NCBI RefSeq assembly: GCF_030733385.1
Contig: NZ_JASHJC010000003.1
Span: 62,001-126,000, forward strand
Source of the DNA: Roseovarius sp. MMSF_3359
GTDB taxonomy: Bacteria; Pseudomonadota; Alphaproteobacteria; Rhodobacterales; Rhodobacteraceae
Reading direction: 5' to 3'
Length of the DNA stretch: 64,000 bases
Each line of letters starts with the position of its first letter. The first letter of the stretch is position 1. The position numbers and the translations under genes are program-made. The notes below the pieces were generated by a model. It was not told the origin of the DNA and made no database searches. It saw nothing but the letters and a program-made list of their open reading frames with translations. Shown here one piece after another: positions 35,507-44,468 of this stretch.

Positions 35507-36489
35507 CCTACCTGATCGACAACCTGCAATATGCGAACTGGTCCGAGAAGATCTTTCGCGAGATGCGCGAGGGCGGCGTGGACGCGGTCCATGTCACCAT
35601 CTCGTATCATGAGAATTTCCGTGAAACTGTCCTGAACTTCGAGAAATGGAACCGCTGGTTCGAGCAATTCCCGGACCTGATCTTTCATGGCCAGTGGGGC
35701 AGCGATGTACGCCGCGCCCGGGAAACCGGCCGCACGGCGATCTTCTTCGGCTTTCAGAACCCCTCGCCCATCGAGGACGATATCGGCCTTGTCGAAATTG
35801 TGCACAAGCTCGGCGCGCGGTTCATGCAGCTTACCTACAACAACCAGTCGCTGCTGGCGACGGGCTGCTACGAGGCCGAGGATACCGGCATCACCCGTAT
35901 GGGCCGCCAGGTCATCAAGGAGATGAACCGCGTCGGCCTGGTGGTGGACATGAGCCATTCCGCCGACCGCTCGACCATCGAAGCGGCGGAGATCTCCGAG
36001 CGCCCGATCACCATCACCCATGCCAACCTCCATTCCTGGCAACCTGCCCTGCGCAACAAGCGCGATGACGTGGTGCGCGCGGTCGTGGAAAATGGCGGTA
36101 TGATGGGCTTTTCGATGTATCCCCATCACCTAAAGGACAAATCCGACTGCACGGTCGAGAGCTTCTGCGAGATGATCGCGCGGGCCGCCGAAACCTTCGG
36201 GGCCGCGCATTTCGGCATCGGCAGCGACCTTTGCCAGGATCAGCCCGACAGCATCGTCGAATGGATGCGCGTGGGCCGCTGGTCCAAGGAAATCGACTAT
36301 GGTGAAGGATCGGCCAGCGCGCCGGGCTTCCCGCCGCAGCCCAATTGGTTCAAGGACAACCGCGATTTCGGCAATATCGAAGCGGGCCTGCGCAAGATCG
36401 GATTCAGCGACGAAGAGGTCGCCGGCGTGATGGGCGATAACTGGCTGCGCTTTTACGACGAAAATTTTGGTCCGGTACAGGCAAGCTGA
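35503..36489 (+). CDS. Divergent M19 (renal-dipeptidase-like) protein with altered metal site
   Basis: The 328-residue protein keeps the M19 barrel signature: 'VVDMSHSADRSTIEAAE' (His152), 'ITHANLHSW' (His173), 'FGIGSDLCQDQP' and the C-terminal 'GVMGDNWLRFY'. The N-terminal metal-binding HxD of canonical members is missing, since 'LIDNLQYANW' stands where DGHND is expected. The bridging-Glu 'EGG' region reads 'FGFQNPSP'. It may therefore hold one metal or have another activity such as a cyclic amide or lactam hydrolase (inference). It overlaps the aldehyde dehydrogenase gene and precedes an unknown protein by 43 bases. Confidence 0.85.
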   Translation: MTYLIDNLQYANWSEKIFREMREGGVDAVHVTISYHENFRETVLNFEKWNRWFEQFPDLIFHGQWGSDVRRARETGRTAIFFGFQNPSPIEDDIGLVEIVHKLGARFMQLTYNNQSLLATGCYEAEDTGITRMGRQVIKEMNRVGLVVDMSHSADRSTIEAAEISERPITITHANLHSWQPALRNKRDDVVRAVVENGGMMGFSMYPHHLKDKSDCTVESFCEMIARAAETFGAAHFGIGSDLCQDQPDSIVEWMRVGRWSKEIDYGEGSASAPGFPPQPNWFKDNRDFGNIEAGLRKIGFSDEEVAGVMGDNWLRFYDENFGPVQAS

Positions 36490-36532
36490 CGAAAACACTC
36501 TATATCTGCCCGCATAGACCAGGAGGACGACC

Positions 36533-38230
36533 ATGCACGAACCAAGCCCCGACCGCACCATCGCCCCCCGCGACCCTGCCGTCGTCATGCGGCTGGATCG
36601 GCTTGGATCGTTCCATCAATCGCGGCTGTCGTTCATACGGGTGCTGCTGCGCCGCCTGAAAGCGCAGGACTGGACTTTCGAACGTGCCCGGTTTGACATC
36701 AATGACCTTGGCGTTGGCCACGCGGTCTATACCGCCCATGGGCCGGAGCGGAGCTATTCCCTCGTGGCCTTCGCCAACGACCTGCCGCCGGAGAAACGCT
36801 CGGACCGGGTGATTGCCACGGAATGGGACGCGACCTTCACACTGTTTGACGGCATCCCAGACGAGGCCGATATTGAGCGTCTGTCCCGCAACGTCCCCAA
36901 ACAAGAGGCGGGACGGGTCAGCGAAAAGGAACTGTCGCTCAGCCGGGCCAACCGTTCCGTGCGTCTTTGGGATTACGTGGTCGATGCCCTGTCACGCGGG
37001 GTTCAGCCCGATCTCGAAAAGGTCGAGGCGGTGGGATACCTGATGCGCACCACCGCGGTCTATGGCTCGGGTAAATTCGGTGCCGCCGACCGTGAACAAT
37101 CCGCCAACCGGCCCGAATGCCAGGGGCCGTTCCAGATCGAGATGCTGTCGGTCTTCCTCACCCGCGCTTTTGTCATGGACCTGGTGGAGTACATGGCCAA
37201 ACTGCGCGCGCCTGAGACGGCGGTGACGCTCGACCCGGCCCTGCGCCGCCGGTTTGGCATCGGCAACTCCACCGGCCTTGGCATGGCGCCGTTTCTATTG
37301 AACCACCCCGCCCTTATCAGCAACTGGATCCATGCCCGCGAAGAGGCGCTGGCGCGGATCAGGTCATTGCCGACCGCCAGCGAGGAAGACGCGCAGGCGT
37401 TTCGCGATTTCGCCGCGCGGGCGCAGTTGCATTCCAATTACTGGACGTCCGAACACCCGGTGCAGGTCGAAAAGCTCAGCGATCTCCGCGCCGACATGGA
37501 AGCCCTGCGCGCACACCTGGAAACCGCCGATCTAATGGGCGACCACCCCTGGAATCGCCTCTGGCTCTGGGCGGAGGGCGCTCTGTCGCTTGAGGGACAG
37601 GAACAGCTCGCCTCGCTCCTGATGGAACCTTACGGTGATCTCGTGGACGGCCTCAGCGATTGCATGTCCGCCGACGAGGCGCGGTTTTACCGCATCGACG
37701 GGTCGATGTCGGTGAGCCGGCTGAAAGCCCTGATCGAAGATATCTATGCCTGGGCGCTCGAAACCGACTGGACCGATCCAGCGGCACAGGCCCGCGTCTG
37801 GTACGTGTCTGAGGAAAAGCTGGAACCGCGCATGGGCGAACGCTTTGAGGAGCCGATTGAGCCTTATGAGCAGCCGCTCTGCCCAGGCCGCGATGCCGCA
37901 CGCATGTATGCTGACCTGAAGGATTTCGACGACGGGCCGATTGCCGCCTTCCTGCTGCGCCACCCCGAACATCGTCACGTGGTGCGCCGGGCGCAGATCG
38001 CCGCCAAGCACCCCTATGCGGAAATCCGCGACAACACGATCAGCGCGTCGGTAATGCCGATCGACCTTCTACGCGCGAAACTTTCCTTCTTCGGGGCCTG
38101 CCATTTCGACCCGCGTTCCGATCGGTGGGTGCGGATCAACATGTTCCAACACGCGCCCTTCCCGCACGAATTGGCCACCGGTAATGCCGATGACTGGACA
38201 TACCCTTACCTAAAGGGCTCCGAGGGATGA
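36533..38230 (+). CDS. Conserved protein of unknown function, 565 residues
   Basis: I do not recognise a named family. The soluble, acidic protein has no signal peptide or membrane helix. It is rich in paired charged residues and Trp, with segments such as 'RLGSFHQSRLSFIRVLLRRL', 'GKFGAADREQSANRPECQGP' (Lys, Arg and Cys in a Gly-rich loop) and 'RFGIGNSTGLGMAPFLLNHP', which look like active-site loops. GGAG lies upstream of ATG at 36533. Its stop overlaps the DUF3726 start in ATGA, so both products are likely made in equal amounts and may form a complex. It is probably an enzyme of the pathway with the aldehyde dehydrogenase. Confidence 0.8.
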   Translation: MHEPSPDRTIAPRDPAVVMRLDRLGSFHQSRLSFIRVLLRRLKAQDWTFERARFDINDLGVGHAVYTAHGPERSYSLVAFANDLPPEKRSDRVIATEWDATFTLFDGIPDEADIERLSRNVPKQEAGRVSEKELSLSRANRSVRLWDYVVDALSRGVQPDLEKVEAVGYLMRTTAVYGSGKFGAADREQSANRPECQGPFQIEMLSVFLTRAFVMDLVEYMAKLRAPETAVTLDPALRRRFGIGNSTGLGMAPFLLNHPALISNWIHAREEALARIRSLPTASEEDAQAFRDFAARAQLHSNYWTSEHPVQVEKLSDLRADMEALRAHLETADLMGDHPWNRLWLWAEGALSLEGQEQLASLLMEPYGDLVDGLSDCMSADEARFYRIDGSMSVSRLKALIEDIYAWALETDWTDPAAQARVWYVSEEKLEPRMGERFEEPIEPYEQPLCPGRDAARMYADLKDFDDGPIAAFLLRHPEHRHVVRRAQIAAKHPYAEIRDNTISASVMPIDLLRAKLSFFGACHFDPRSDRWVRINMFQHAPFPHELATGNADDWTYPYLKGSEG

Positions 38231-38880
38231 GTTGGTCCCTGAACGAGGTTGAAGGGCTGGCGCGCAAGGCCGCGCGGGGATCGGGCCTGAGCTGGGGTCT
38301 GGCGGAGGAGGCCGGGAAATCCACGCGCTGGCTGATGGCCGCCGGGATGCCGGGTGCGGAATCGCTCGCGGGACTTCTGACCCAGAATGATGGCCTGACC
38401 TATGGCGCGCTTTGCCCGGTCGATACCGAGGATGAATGGCAGGCCGAGGATGGCGGCGCCCTCTGCCCGCTGATCTCGGGGGCGGTGATCTGCGATCACG
38501 CGGCGGAAATCGCCAAGGGGGACGGGATCAAACTCAAGACCACGTCCTTTCCGATCCTGCTGCTGCCCTTTGCCGCCGGCGCCGCGGCGCTGACCGGGCA
38601 GGAGATGGAGGTCACGTGGGCTGGTTGTGCGGTCACGCTCGGCCCCGAGGGCGAAATCCAGGTGGATGACATGTCTGGCCTCGAGACGGCGCAGGCCACG
38701 GCGGTGAAGATCCGCGCGGCCACGGGCGAGCGGGCGAGCGCACGGGAAAAGGTGACCCGTTGCGATATCCCTGCCGATGTTGTGACCACGCTTGGCAATT
38801 TCGCGCATCGGACCTATGCCCCCGACACGCCCGAAAGCCGCCTGGCGGGTGCGGGTGCGGGCCTGACCGATAACGACTGA
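38227..38880 (+). CDS. DUF3726 family protein
   Basis: The 217-residue protein opens 'MSWSLNEVEGLARKAARGSG' and continues 'GLAEEAGKSTRWLMAAGMPG', the DUF3726 pattern. The family has no assigned function. There is no signal peptide. It overlaps the 565-residue unknown protein by four bases and ends the tight part of the cluster; 214 bases without a gene follow. Confidence 0.82.
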   Translation: MSWSLNEVEGLARKAARGSGLSWGLAEEAGKSTRWLMAAGMPGAESLAGLLTQNDGLTYGALCPVDTEDEWQAEDGGALCPLISGAVICDHAAEIAKGDGIKLKTTSFPILLLPFAAGAAALTGQEMEVTWAGCAVTLGPEGEIQVDDMSGLETAQATAVKIRAATGERASAREKVTRCDIPADVVTTLGNFAHRTYAPDTPESRLAGAGAGLTDND

Positions 38881-39094
38881 GATCCCGGCCATCCAAATGG
38901 GCGAAATCAATTTAACTTCAACAACTTACCACCTACCCACGAAGCCAGTTCCGAAATCGTGACCCGCAGAGCGCGCAAAATCTGCTATACTCAACCATAG
39001 ATGGGTCGGCGCACCGCGCCTGGCAACCGTCCTGCAGATATCAGCCCGGGATGGGCGATCACTGTCCTCCTGAGCGGAAGATCGGGAGAAAATC

Positions 39095-39964
39095 ATGGTA
39101 AAAACAATAGGAAATCCGCTGACCTGGGCCGCCGACGCGGTCTTTGGCACAAGCCGCAGCCTCGGCGCGGCAACAGAGGCGATGGCAAGCCACGAGACGA
39201 CGCCACCTGCAACACGCTCTATCACGGACGCCGATATCCGCGGTGCGCTGCGCAAGGGGTATGATGACTTCAAGACGTTTCGGAGCGATGTCATGTTCCT
39301 GGTGGCGATCTACCCGTTGATCGGCATAGGCCTCATCGCCGTGGCGTCCAACCTGGCACTGCTGCCGCTTCTGTTTCCACTTGCTGCGGGATTTGCGCTT
39401 CTGGGGCCCGTTGCCGCCATTGGCCTTTACGAGATGAGCCGACGCCGCGAAGCCGGAGATGAGGTCGGCTGGGGTGCCGCACTAAACGCGCTCCGGGCGC
39501 ATGTGGTGGGGCCGGTGATGGCCCTGGCGGTCTATCTCTTCGCAATGTTCGTGTTGTGGATTCTCGCCGCCATGTTGATCTATAGCGTGACCTTGGGACC
39601 GGAACCGCCCACGACGGTTTGGAGCTTTGCGCGGGACGTGCTGACCACCGGTGCGGGATGGCTGATGATCATCATCGGGATGGCCGTGGGCTTCATCTTT
39701 GCCGCCATCGTCCTCGTCGTGAGCATGGTATCCTTCCCGATGCTGATCGACCGGCGCGCGGGCATCCCGGTGGCGGTTGCCACATCGCTTCAGGTGGCGA
39801 AACAGAGCCCGGTCACCGTGGCCAAATGGGGGCTGATCGTGGCGGTGCTGATGGCGCTTGGATCGTTGCCGTTCTTCCTTGGCCTCATCATCGTGCTGCC
39901 GGTTCTGGGTCACGCGACATGGCACCTCTATCGTGCCGCGGTGCCACGCGCTGACCATGGCTGA
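39095..39964 (+). CDS. DUF2189 family membrane protein
   Basis: The 289-residue protein has a cytoplasmic N-terminal 60 residues and about six membrane helices. It matches DUF2189 by 'TDADIRGALRKGYDDFKTFR', 'LLPLLFPLAAGFALLGPVAA' and 'SMVSFPMLIDRRAGIPVAVA'. The family is common in Rhodobacterales and may touch cytochrome oxidase biogenesis in some lineages, but the role is unproven. GGGAG precedes ATG at 39095. It has its own spacing on both sides, so it may be a single-gene unit. Confidence 0.85.
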   Translation: MVKTIGNPLTWAADAVFGTSRSLGAATEAMASHETTPPATRSITDADIRGALRKGYDDFKTFRSDVMFLVAIYPLIGIGLIAVASNLALLPLLFPLAAGFALLGPVAAIGLYEMSRRREAGDEVGWGAALNALRAHVVGPVMALAVYLFAMFVLWILAAMLIYSVTLGPEPPTTVWSFARDVLTTGAGWLMIIIGMAVGFIFAAIVLVVSMVSFPMLIDRRAGIPVAVATSLQVAKQSPVTVAKWGLIVAVLMALGSLPFFLGLIIVLPVLGHATWHLYRAAVPRADHG

Positions 39965-40100
39965 AAACCAGGTCGGACCTTCGTGAACCCGCCCAGAAGG
40001 CGATGCGCTAACATATTGATTTTGCGTCATGTCCAGGCCGAAAATCGTTTCCGATTCATGCGTCATCGCTTTAGGGTGATCCAAAAAGCGGGGGACGAGG

Positions 40101-41156
40101 ATGCGCAGCAGCAGAATGATCACGGCCGTCGAGGCCCATGCCGAGGGCGAGCCGGGCCGTGTCATCACCGGCGGCGTGCCGGATTTTCCCGGCGACAGCG
40201 TTTTCGAGAAAATGCAATGGATACAGGCACATGCGGACGATATACGGTTGCTGATGCTGCGGGAGCCGCGCGGGCAACCGGCGCTCTGCTGTAACATCCT
40301 GGTCCCGCCCTGTGATCCGCGGGCCGATGCAGGCTTCATCGTCATGGAGCAGACCGAATACCCGCCGATGTCCGGCTCCAACACGATCTGCGTCGTCACT
40401 GTCTTGCTGGAGACCGGCATTCTGCAGATGGTCGAACCGGTGACGGAACTGACCCTGGAGACGCCCGCGGGTCTCATCGCCGTGCAGGCCGAGTGCAGCG
40501 ACGGCAAGGTGACCCGCGTGACATTCCGCAACGTACCCGCCTTCACCGTGCATCTGGATGCGCCGATTGAAGTGACAGGTCTCGGACAGATCCCTGTCGA
40601 TATCGCCTGGGGCGGGATGTTCTATGTCCTCGCCAATGCGGACACCCTCGGCATCGACCTCGACGGTGCGAACGGGGCCGAGATCGTCAAGGTTTCGGAG
40701 GCGATCCGCGCCGCCGCTATCGACCAATTGCCGGTCACCCATCCCGAGAACCCCGAGATTACCGGCCCGACCATCACCAACCTTTGGGGCGCACCGATCA
40801 CCCCGGACACCCATGGGCGCGGCGCCATCACCCTGTCGACCGGCGCGTTCGATCCCGAACGCCCCCACGCCCTGACCGGTATCCTGGATCGGTCCCCTTG
40901 CGGCACCGGCACCTGCGCCAAGATGGCCGTGCTTCATGCGCACGGGCAGCTCGACATCGGTCAGGACTACGTCAATGCCGGCCCCTTGGGCACGACCTTT
41001 ACCGGCCGGATCGAAGAAGTCACGAGCATTGGCCCCTACCCGGCCATCGTGCCGACCATATCGGGTCAGGGGTGGATCTATGGCACGTCCAATTACATGG
41101 TCGATCCGACCGATCCGTTCCAGGACGGGTTCACCATCGGTGATATCTGGGGCTGA
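40101..41156 (+). CDS. Proline racemase superfamily enzyme with Ser/Cys active-site pair (4-hydroxyproline epimerase / trans-3-hydroxyproline dehydratase type)
   Basis: The 351-residue protein is a proline-racemase-fold enzyme ('VEAHAEGEPGRVITGGVPDF'). The first catalytic position, Cys in racemases ('MCGH'), is Ser91 in 'PPMSGSNTICVVT'. The second is kept as Cys267 in 'RSPCGTGTCAKM'. In this superfamily a Cys/Cys pair goes with racemase/epimerase activity, and Thr or Ser in the first place goes with trans-3-hydroxy-L-proline dehydration or mixed activity. A second ATG at 40116 is an alternative start. It converges with ribE. Confidence 0.88.
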   Translation: MRSSRMITAVEAHAEGEPGRVITGGVPDFPGDSVFEKMQWIQAHADDIRLLMLREPRGQPALCCNILVPPCDPRADAGFIVMEQTEYPPMSGSNTICVVTVLLETGILQMVEPVTELTLETPAGLIAVQAECSDGKVTRVTFRNVPAFTVHLDAPIEVTGLGQIPVDIAWGGMFYVLANADTLGIDLDGANGAEIVKVSEAIRAAAIDQLPVTHPENPEITGPTITNLWGAPITPDTHGRGAITLSTGAFDPERPHALTGILDRSPCGTGTCAKMAVLHAHGQLDIGQDYVNAGPLGTTFTGRIEEVTSIGPYPAIVPTISGQGWIYGTSNYMVDPTDPFQDGFTIGDIWG

Positions 41157-41162
41157 GCGGCC

Positions 41163-41747
41163 TCAAACCTCCGCCAGACGCGCCACATAGCGCGCCAGCG
41201 TGTCGATTTCGAGGTTGACGGGGTCCCCCACGGACGCGTCGCCCCAGGTGGTCATCTGCTTGGTATGGGGGATGAAATTGATCCCGAAATCGCAGTCATC
41301 GACCTCGTTCACCGTAAGCGACGTACCGTTGAGCGCGACGGACCCTTTCGGCGCAATGAACCGGGCCAGGTGCCTGGGCGCGCGCAGGGTCACGCGGGTG
41401 CTGTCGCCCTCATCGGCAATCGCCACGATCTCGGCCAGCCCGTCCACATGGCCCGATACGATATGCCCGCCCAGCTCGTCGCCGACCTTGAGCGCTCGTT
41501 CCAGGTTGATGCGGCTGCCGTCGGCCCATTTGCCAAGATTGGTCTTCGACAGGGTTTCCGCCGACACATCCACGTCGAACCAATCGTCACCAAGCGCCAC
41601 GACCGTCAGGCACACCCCGTCGCAGGCAATCGACGCGCCAATATCAATCGAAGAGGTCTCGTAGGCCGTGCCGATCCGTGCCCGGAGATCGCCCCGTTGC
41701 GTCAAACCCTGAACCCTGCCGATATCGGTGATGATGCCCGTGAACAT
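41163..41747 (-). CDS. ribE: Riboflavin synthase alpha subunit
   Basis: The 194-residue enzyme dismutates two 6,7-dimethyl-8-ribityllumazines to riboflavin. It has the two lumazine-binding repeats: 'MFTGIITDIGRV' opens the first with 'CDGVCLTVV', and 'HIVSGHVDGLAEI' opens the second with 'LNGTSLTVNEV'. No FMN riboswitch is visible upstream. Its usual partner ribD lies 4.7 kb away on the same strand, beyond three capsule genes. Confidence 0.95.
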   Translation of the reverse strand: MFTGIITDIGRVQGLTQRGDLRARIGTAYETSSIDIGASIACDGVCLTVVALGDDWFDVDVSAETLSKTNLGKWADGSRINLERALKVGDELGGHIVSGHVDGLAEIVAIADEGDSTRVTLRAPRHLARFIAPKGSVALNGTSLTVNEVDDCDFGINFIPHTKQMTTWGDASVGDPVNLEIDTLARYVARLAEV

Positions 41748-41930
41748 GGTCGTCTCCGCTTGTATTTTCGCAACAACTCTCGCCGGTTCTGCACATAACG
41801 TGATGCAAAATTAACCATACACGCTTTAGACTTACCACCGCGTGGAGGCAAGATGCGCCTCTCGTCCGGCCACATTTTTGCCCGATTTCGGCTTTATTGC
41901 GGCCATAACTGTTAACGAGCCGGTGTGTAA

Positions 41931-43223
41931 ATGACTGTTTCGAGTGGAAAAGACCGGGTTTTCCTGTTCCTGCAAGGGCCGCATGGCCCGTTCTTCAGCA
42001 GGCTCGGAAAGATGTTGCGCGCCTCCGGCGCCGAGGTCTGGCGCGTGGGCTTCAACGCGGGCGATCAGTTCTTTTGGGGTGACCGGGCATCCTACATCCC
42101 CTTTCTCGATGATGCCGCCGCCTGGCCAGAGACCATCGCGGCGCTGATTGCGGACAAGAGCGTCACCGATATCGTGCTCTATGGCGATACCCGCCCGATC
42201 CATGCCCAGGCGATTACGGCGGCACGCCTTGCGGGGCTCACGATCCACGTCTTTGAAGAGGGGTATATGCGCCCCTACTGGGTGACCTATGAACGCGGTG
42301 GCACCAACGGGCATTCGCGCCTGATGGAGATGGGGATCGACGATATGCGCGCGGCGCTGGCACAGTCGGACATGGACGCCCCGTTGCCGCCCGCAAGCTG
42401 GGGCGACATGCGCGAACATATCTTCTACGGCGCGCTCTACCACGGACAGGTATTGCTCAGAAACCGCCGGTACCGCAATTTCCGCCCGCACCGGGCGCTT
42501 GGCGTACGGCAGGAATTCAAACTCTACCTGAAACGCCTGCTGCTGATGCCGTTTCAGGCGCTGGACCGCCATATCGCCACCACCCGTATCAAATATGGTG
42601 GCTTCCCTTATCACCTTGCCCTCCTGCAGCTTGAACACGACGCCTCGTTCCAGGCACATTCACCGTTTTCGACCATGACGGATTTCCTGAAAACCGCCGT
42701 GGAAGGGTTCGCCAAAGGGGCGCCACCCCATCATCACCTGGTGGTTAAGGCGCATCCGCTGGAAGATGGCCGCGCGCCGATCCGGCGGGAACTCAGACGC
42801 CTAGCCCGCGCCCATGGCATTGAAAAGCGGGTACATTATGTGCGCGGCGGCAAGCTCGCGCGACTTCTGGACGAGGCCCGTAGCGCAATCACGGTAAACT
42901 CCACCGCTGCGCAGCAAGTGCTTTGGCGCGGTATTCCGCTCAAGACCTTCGGGCAGGCGGTCTATGACAAACCCGAGTTTGTCTCCACGAAACCTCCGGC
43001 CGATTTCTTTGCCGGCGCGGCGCGGCCCGATCACAAGGCCTACCGCGATTACCGGCGTTTTTTGCTCGAAACCAGCCAGGTTGCGGGCGGTTTCTACTCG
43101 GCGAAAGGGCGTCGCCAATTGCTGCGGCAGGCAGTCGATATGATGCTGTCCGCGGACGATCCTTATGATGCGCTGAAATCCGGCACCGCGGCACCGCGGC
43201 AACAGTTGCGCGTCGTGAGCTAG
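41931..43223 (+). CDS. kpsS: Capsule polysaccharide export/Kdo-transferase protein KpsS
   Basis: The 430-residue cytoplasmic protein opens 'RVFLFLQGPHGPFFSRLGKM', typical of KpsS, with 'VFEEGYMRPYWVTYERGG' and 'ITVNSTAAQQVLWRGIPLK' later. KpsS adds the first beta-Kdo to the lipid anchor of group 2 type capsules; KpsC extends it. It diverges from ribE and is followed by an export lipoprotein and kpsC on the same strand. Confidence 0.92.
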   Translation: MTVSSGKDRVFLFLQGPHGPFFSRLGKMLRASGAEVWRVGFNAGDQFFWGDRASYIPFLDDAAAWPETIAALIADKSVTDIVLYGDTRPIHAQAITAARLAGLTIHVFEEGYMRPYWVTYERGGTNGHSRLMEMGIDDMRAALAQSDMDAPLPPASWGDMREHIFYGALYHGQVLLRNRRYRNFRPHRALGVRQEFKLYLKRLLLMPFQALDRHIATTRIKYGGFPYHLALLQLEHDASFQAHSPFSTMTDFLKTAVEGFAKGAPPHHHLVVKAHPLEDGRAPIRRELRRLARAHGIEKRVHYVRGGKLARLLDEARSAITVNSTAAQQVLWRGIPLKTFGQAVYDKPEFVSTKPPADFFAGAARPDHKAYRDYRRFLLETSQVAGGFYSAKGRRQLLRQAVDMMLSADDPYDALKSGTAAPRQQLRVVS

Positions 43224-43322
43224 GCCCATCTACGACAAACGCTGGATTTTATTCACAGATTCCGCTAGCTTTTGCCAAAAAAGAAGACCGAGGCAGTAAA
43301 AACAGGTCGAGGAGACCGAGCA

Positions 43323-44468
43323 GTGAACTCCCAATCCAAACGGTGGGCGAGACCCGTCGCCCTTTTGGTCGTTCTGGCCATGGTTGCGTCCTGTGGGACG
43401 CTTCCCCGCGTCGGACCGAACAAGCGTGAAATCTATGAAGGGTCTGTGCAACGCTCCGGCGATGCCTTTGTCGTCTCGGTCAATGACCGGGTGACACGCG
43501 CCACCGCCGTGCAACCCGCGCTTGGCTTTAGCCAGGGATTCCTCAACGCCTCGCCGCTCGGCGCCGATACGATCCGCCCCGGCGACACCCTTGGGCTGAC
43601 GATCTGGGAAAACGTCGATGACGGCTTGCTGGCGGGCGCCTCCCAAAGCCAGACCGTGCTTGAAGAAGTGCAGGTTGACGGCGCCGGGTTCATCTTCGTG
43701 CCCTATGCGGGCCGTATCCGCGCCGCCGGGAACACCCCCGAAGCGATCCGCCGCATCATCACCGCCAAACTTGACGAGCAGACCCCCGACCCGCAGGTCG
43801 AAGTGCGCAGGCTGGCGGGCAACGGCTCCACCGTGTCGATCATCGGCGCGGTAAACGGCCAGGGCGTCTATCCGATCGAGGCCCCGACCCGGACGCTTTC
43901 CACCATGCTGGCCGCCGCCGGTGGTGTGGCAATCCCCCCCGAGGTGGCGCAGGTCAGCGTGATCCGGGGACAGCACCGATCCAAGGTCTGGTTCCAGGAT
44001 CTCTTCAAACATCCCGAATTCGACATCGCCCTGCGGGGGGGTGACCGCATTCTGGTCGAACAGGACACCCGCGCCTTCACCGCCCTCGGGGCCACCGGCT
44101 CCCAGGCGCGTGTAACGTTTGAGACCCAGACCCTGAGCGCCATCGAAGCGATTGCGACCGTGGGCGGCCTGACCTCCAACATCGCCGATCCCACCGGCGT
44201 CTTCATCATGCGCAATGAGCCCGCCGAGATCGCCAATCAGGTGCTTGGCCGCAACGACCTCATCGGGGCGCAACGGGTGGTCTATGTGCTGGATCTGACG
44301 CAGCCCAACGGGATGTTCATGGCCCGTGATTTCGCCGTCCGGGACGATGACACGCTATACGTGACCGAGGCACCATTCGCGCAGTGGAGCAAAGTGATTT
44401 CGGCCCTGACCGGCACCCTTTCGGCCGTCGGTTCGGTATCGACCGCGGGCGACACGCTCGGGCAGTGA
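43323..44468 (+). CDS. Polysaccharide export outer-membrane lipoprotein (KpsD/Wza-like)
   Basis: The 381-residue protein begins at GTG 43323 with GAGGAGA seven bases upstream. Its signal peptide ends in a lipobox 'VASCG' (Cys24). Poly_export and SLBB domains follow: 'IRPGDTLGLTIWENVDDG', 'GFIFVPYAGRIRAAGNTPEA' and 'VNGQGVYPIEAPTRTLSTML'. Such proteins form the outer-membrane exit for capsule. The stop shares bases with the kpsC start. The inner-membrane exporter genes kpsM, kpsT and kpsE are not in the window. Confidence 0.92.
   Translation: MNSQSKRWARPVALLVVLAMVASCGTLPRVGPNKREIYEGSVQRSGDAFVVSVNDRVTRATAVQPALGFSQGFLNASPLGADTIRPGDTLGLTIWENVDDGLLAGASQSQTVLEEVQVDGAGFIFVPYAGRIRAAGNTPEAIRRIITAKLDEQTPDPQVEVRRLAGNGSTVSIIGAVNGQGVYPIEAPTRTLSTMLAAAGGVAIPPEVAQVSVIRGQHRSKVWFQDLFKHPEFDIALRGGDRILVEQDTRAFTALGATGSQARVTFETQTLSAIEAIATVGGLTSNIADPTGVFIMRNEPAEIANQVLGRNDLIGAQRVVYVLDLTQPNGMFMARDFAVRDDDTLYVTEAPFAQWSKVISALTGTLSAVGSVSTAGDTLGQ

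Noticed and set aside
41748..41930. FMN riboswitch upstream of ribE
   Set aside because: None of the conserved RFN-element segments (such as AGGNNAAAUUCCC-like blocks) is visible.
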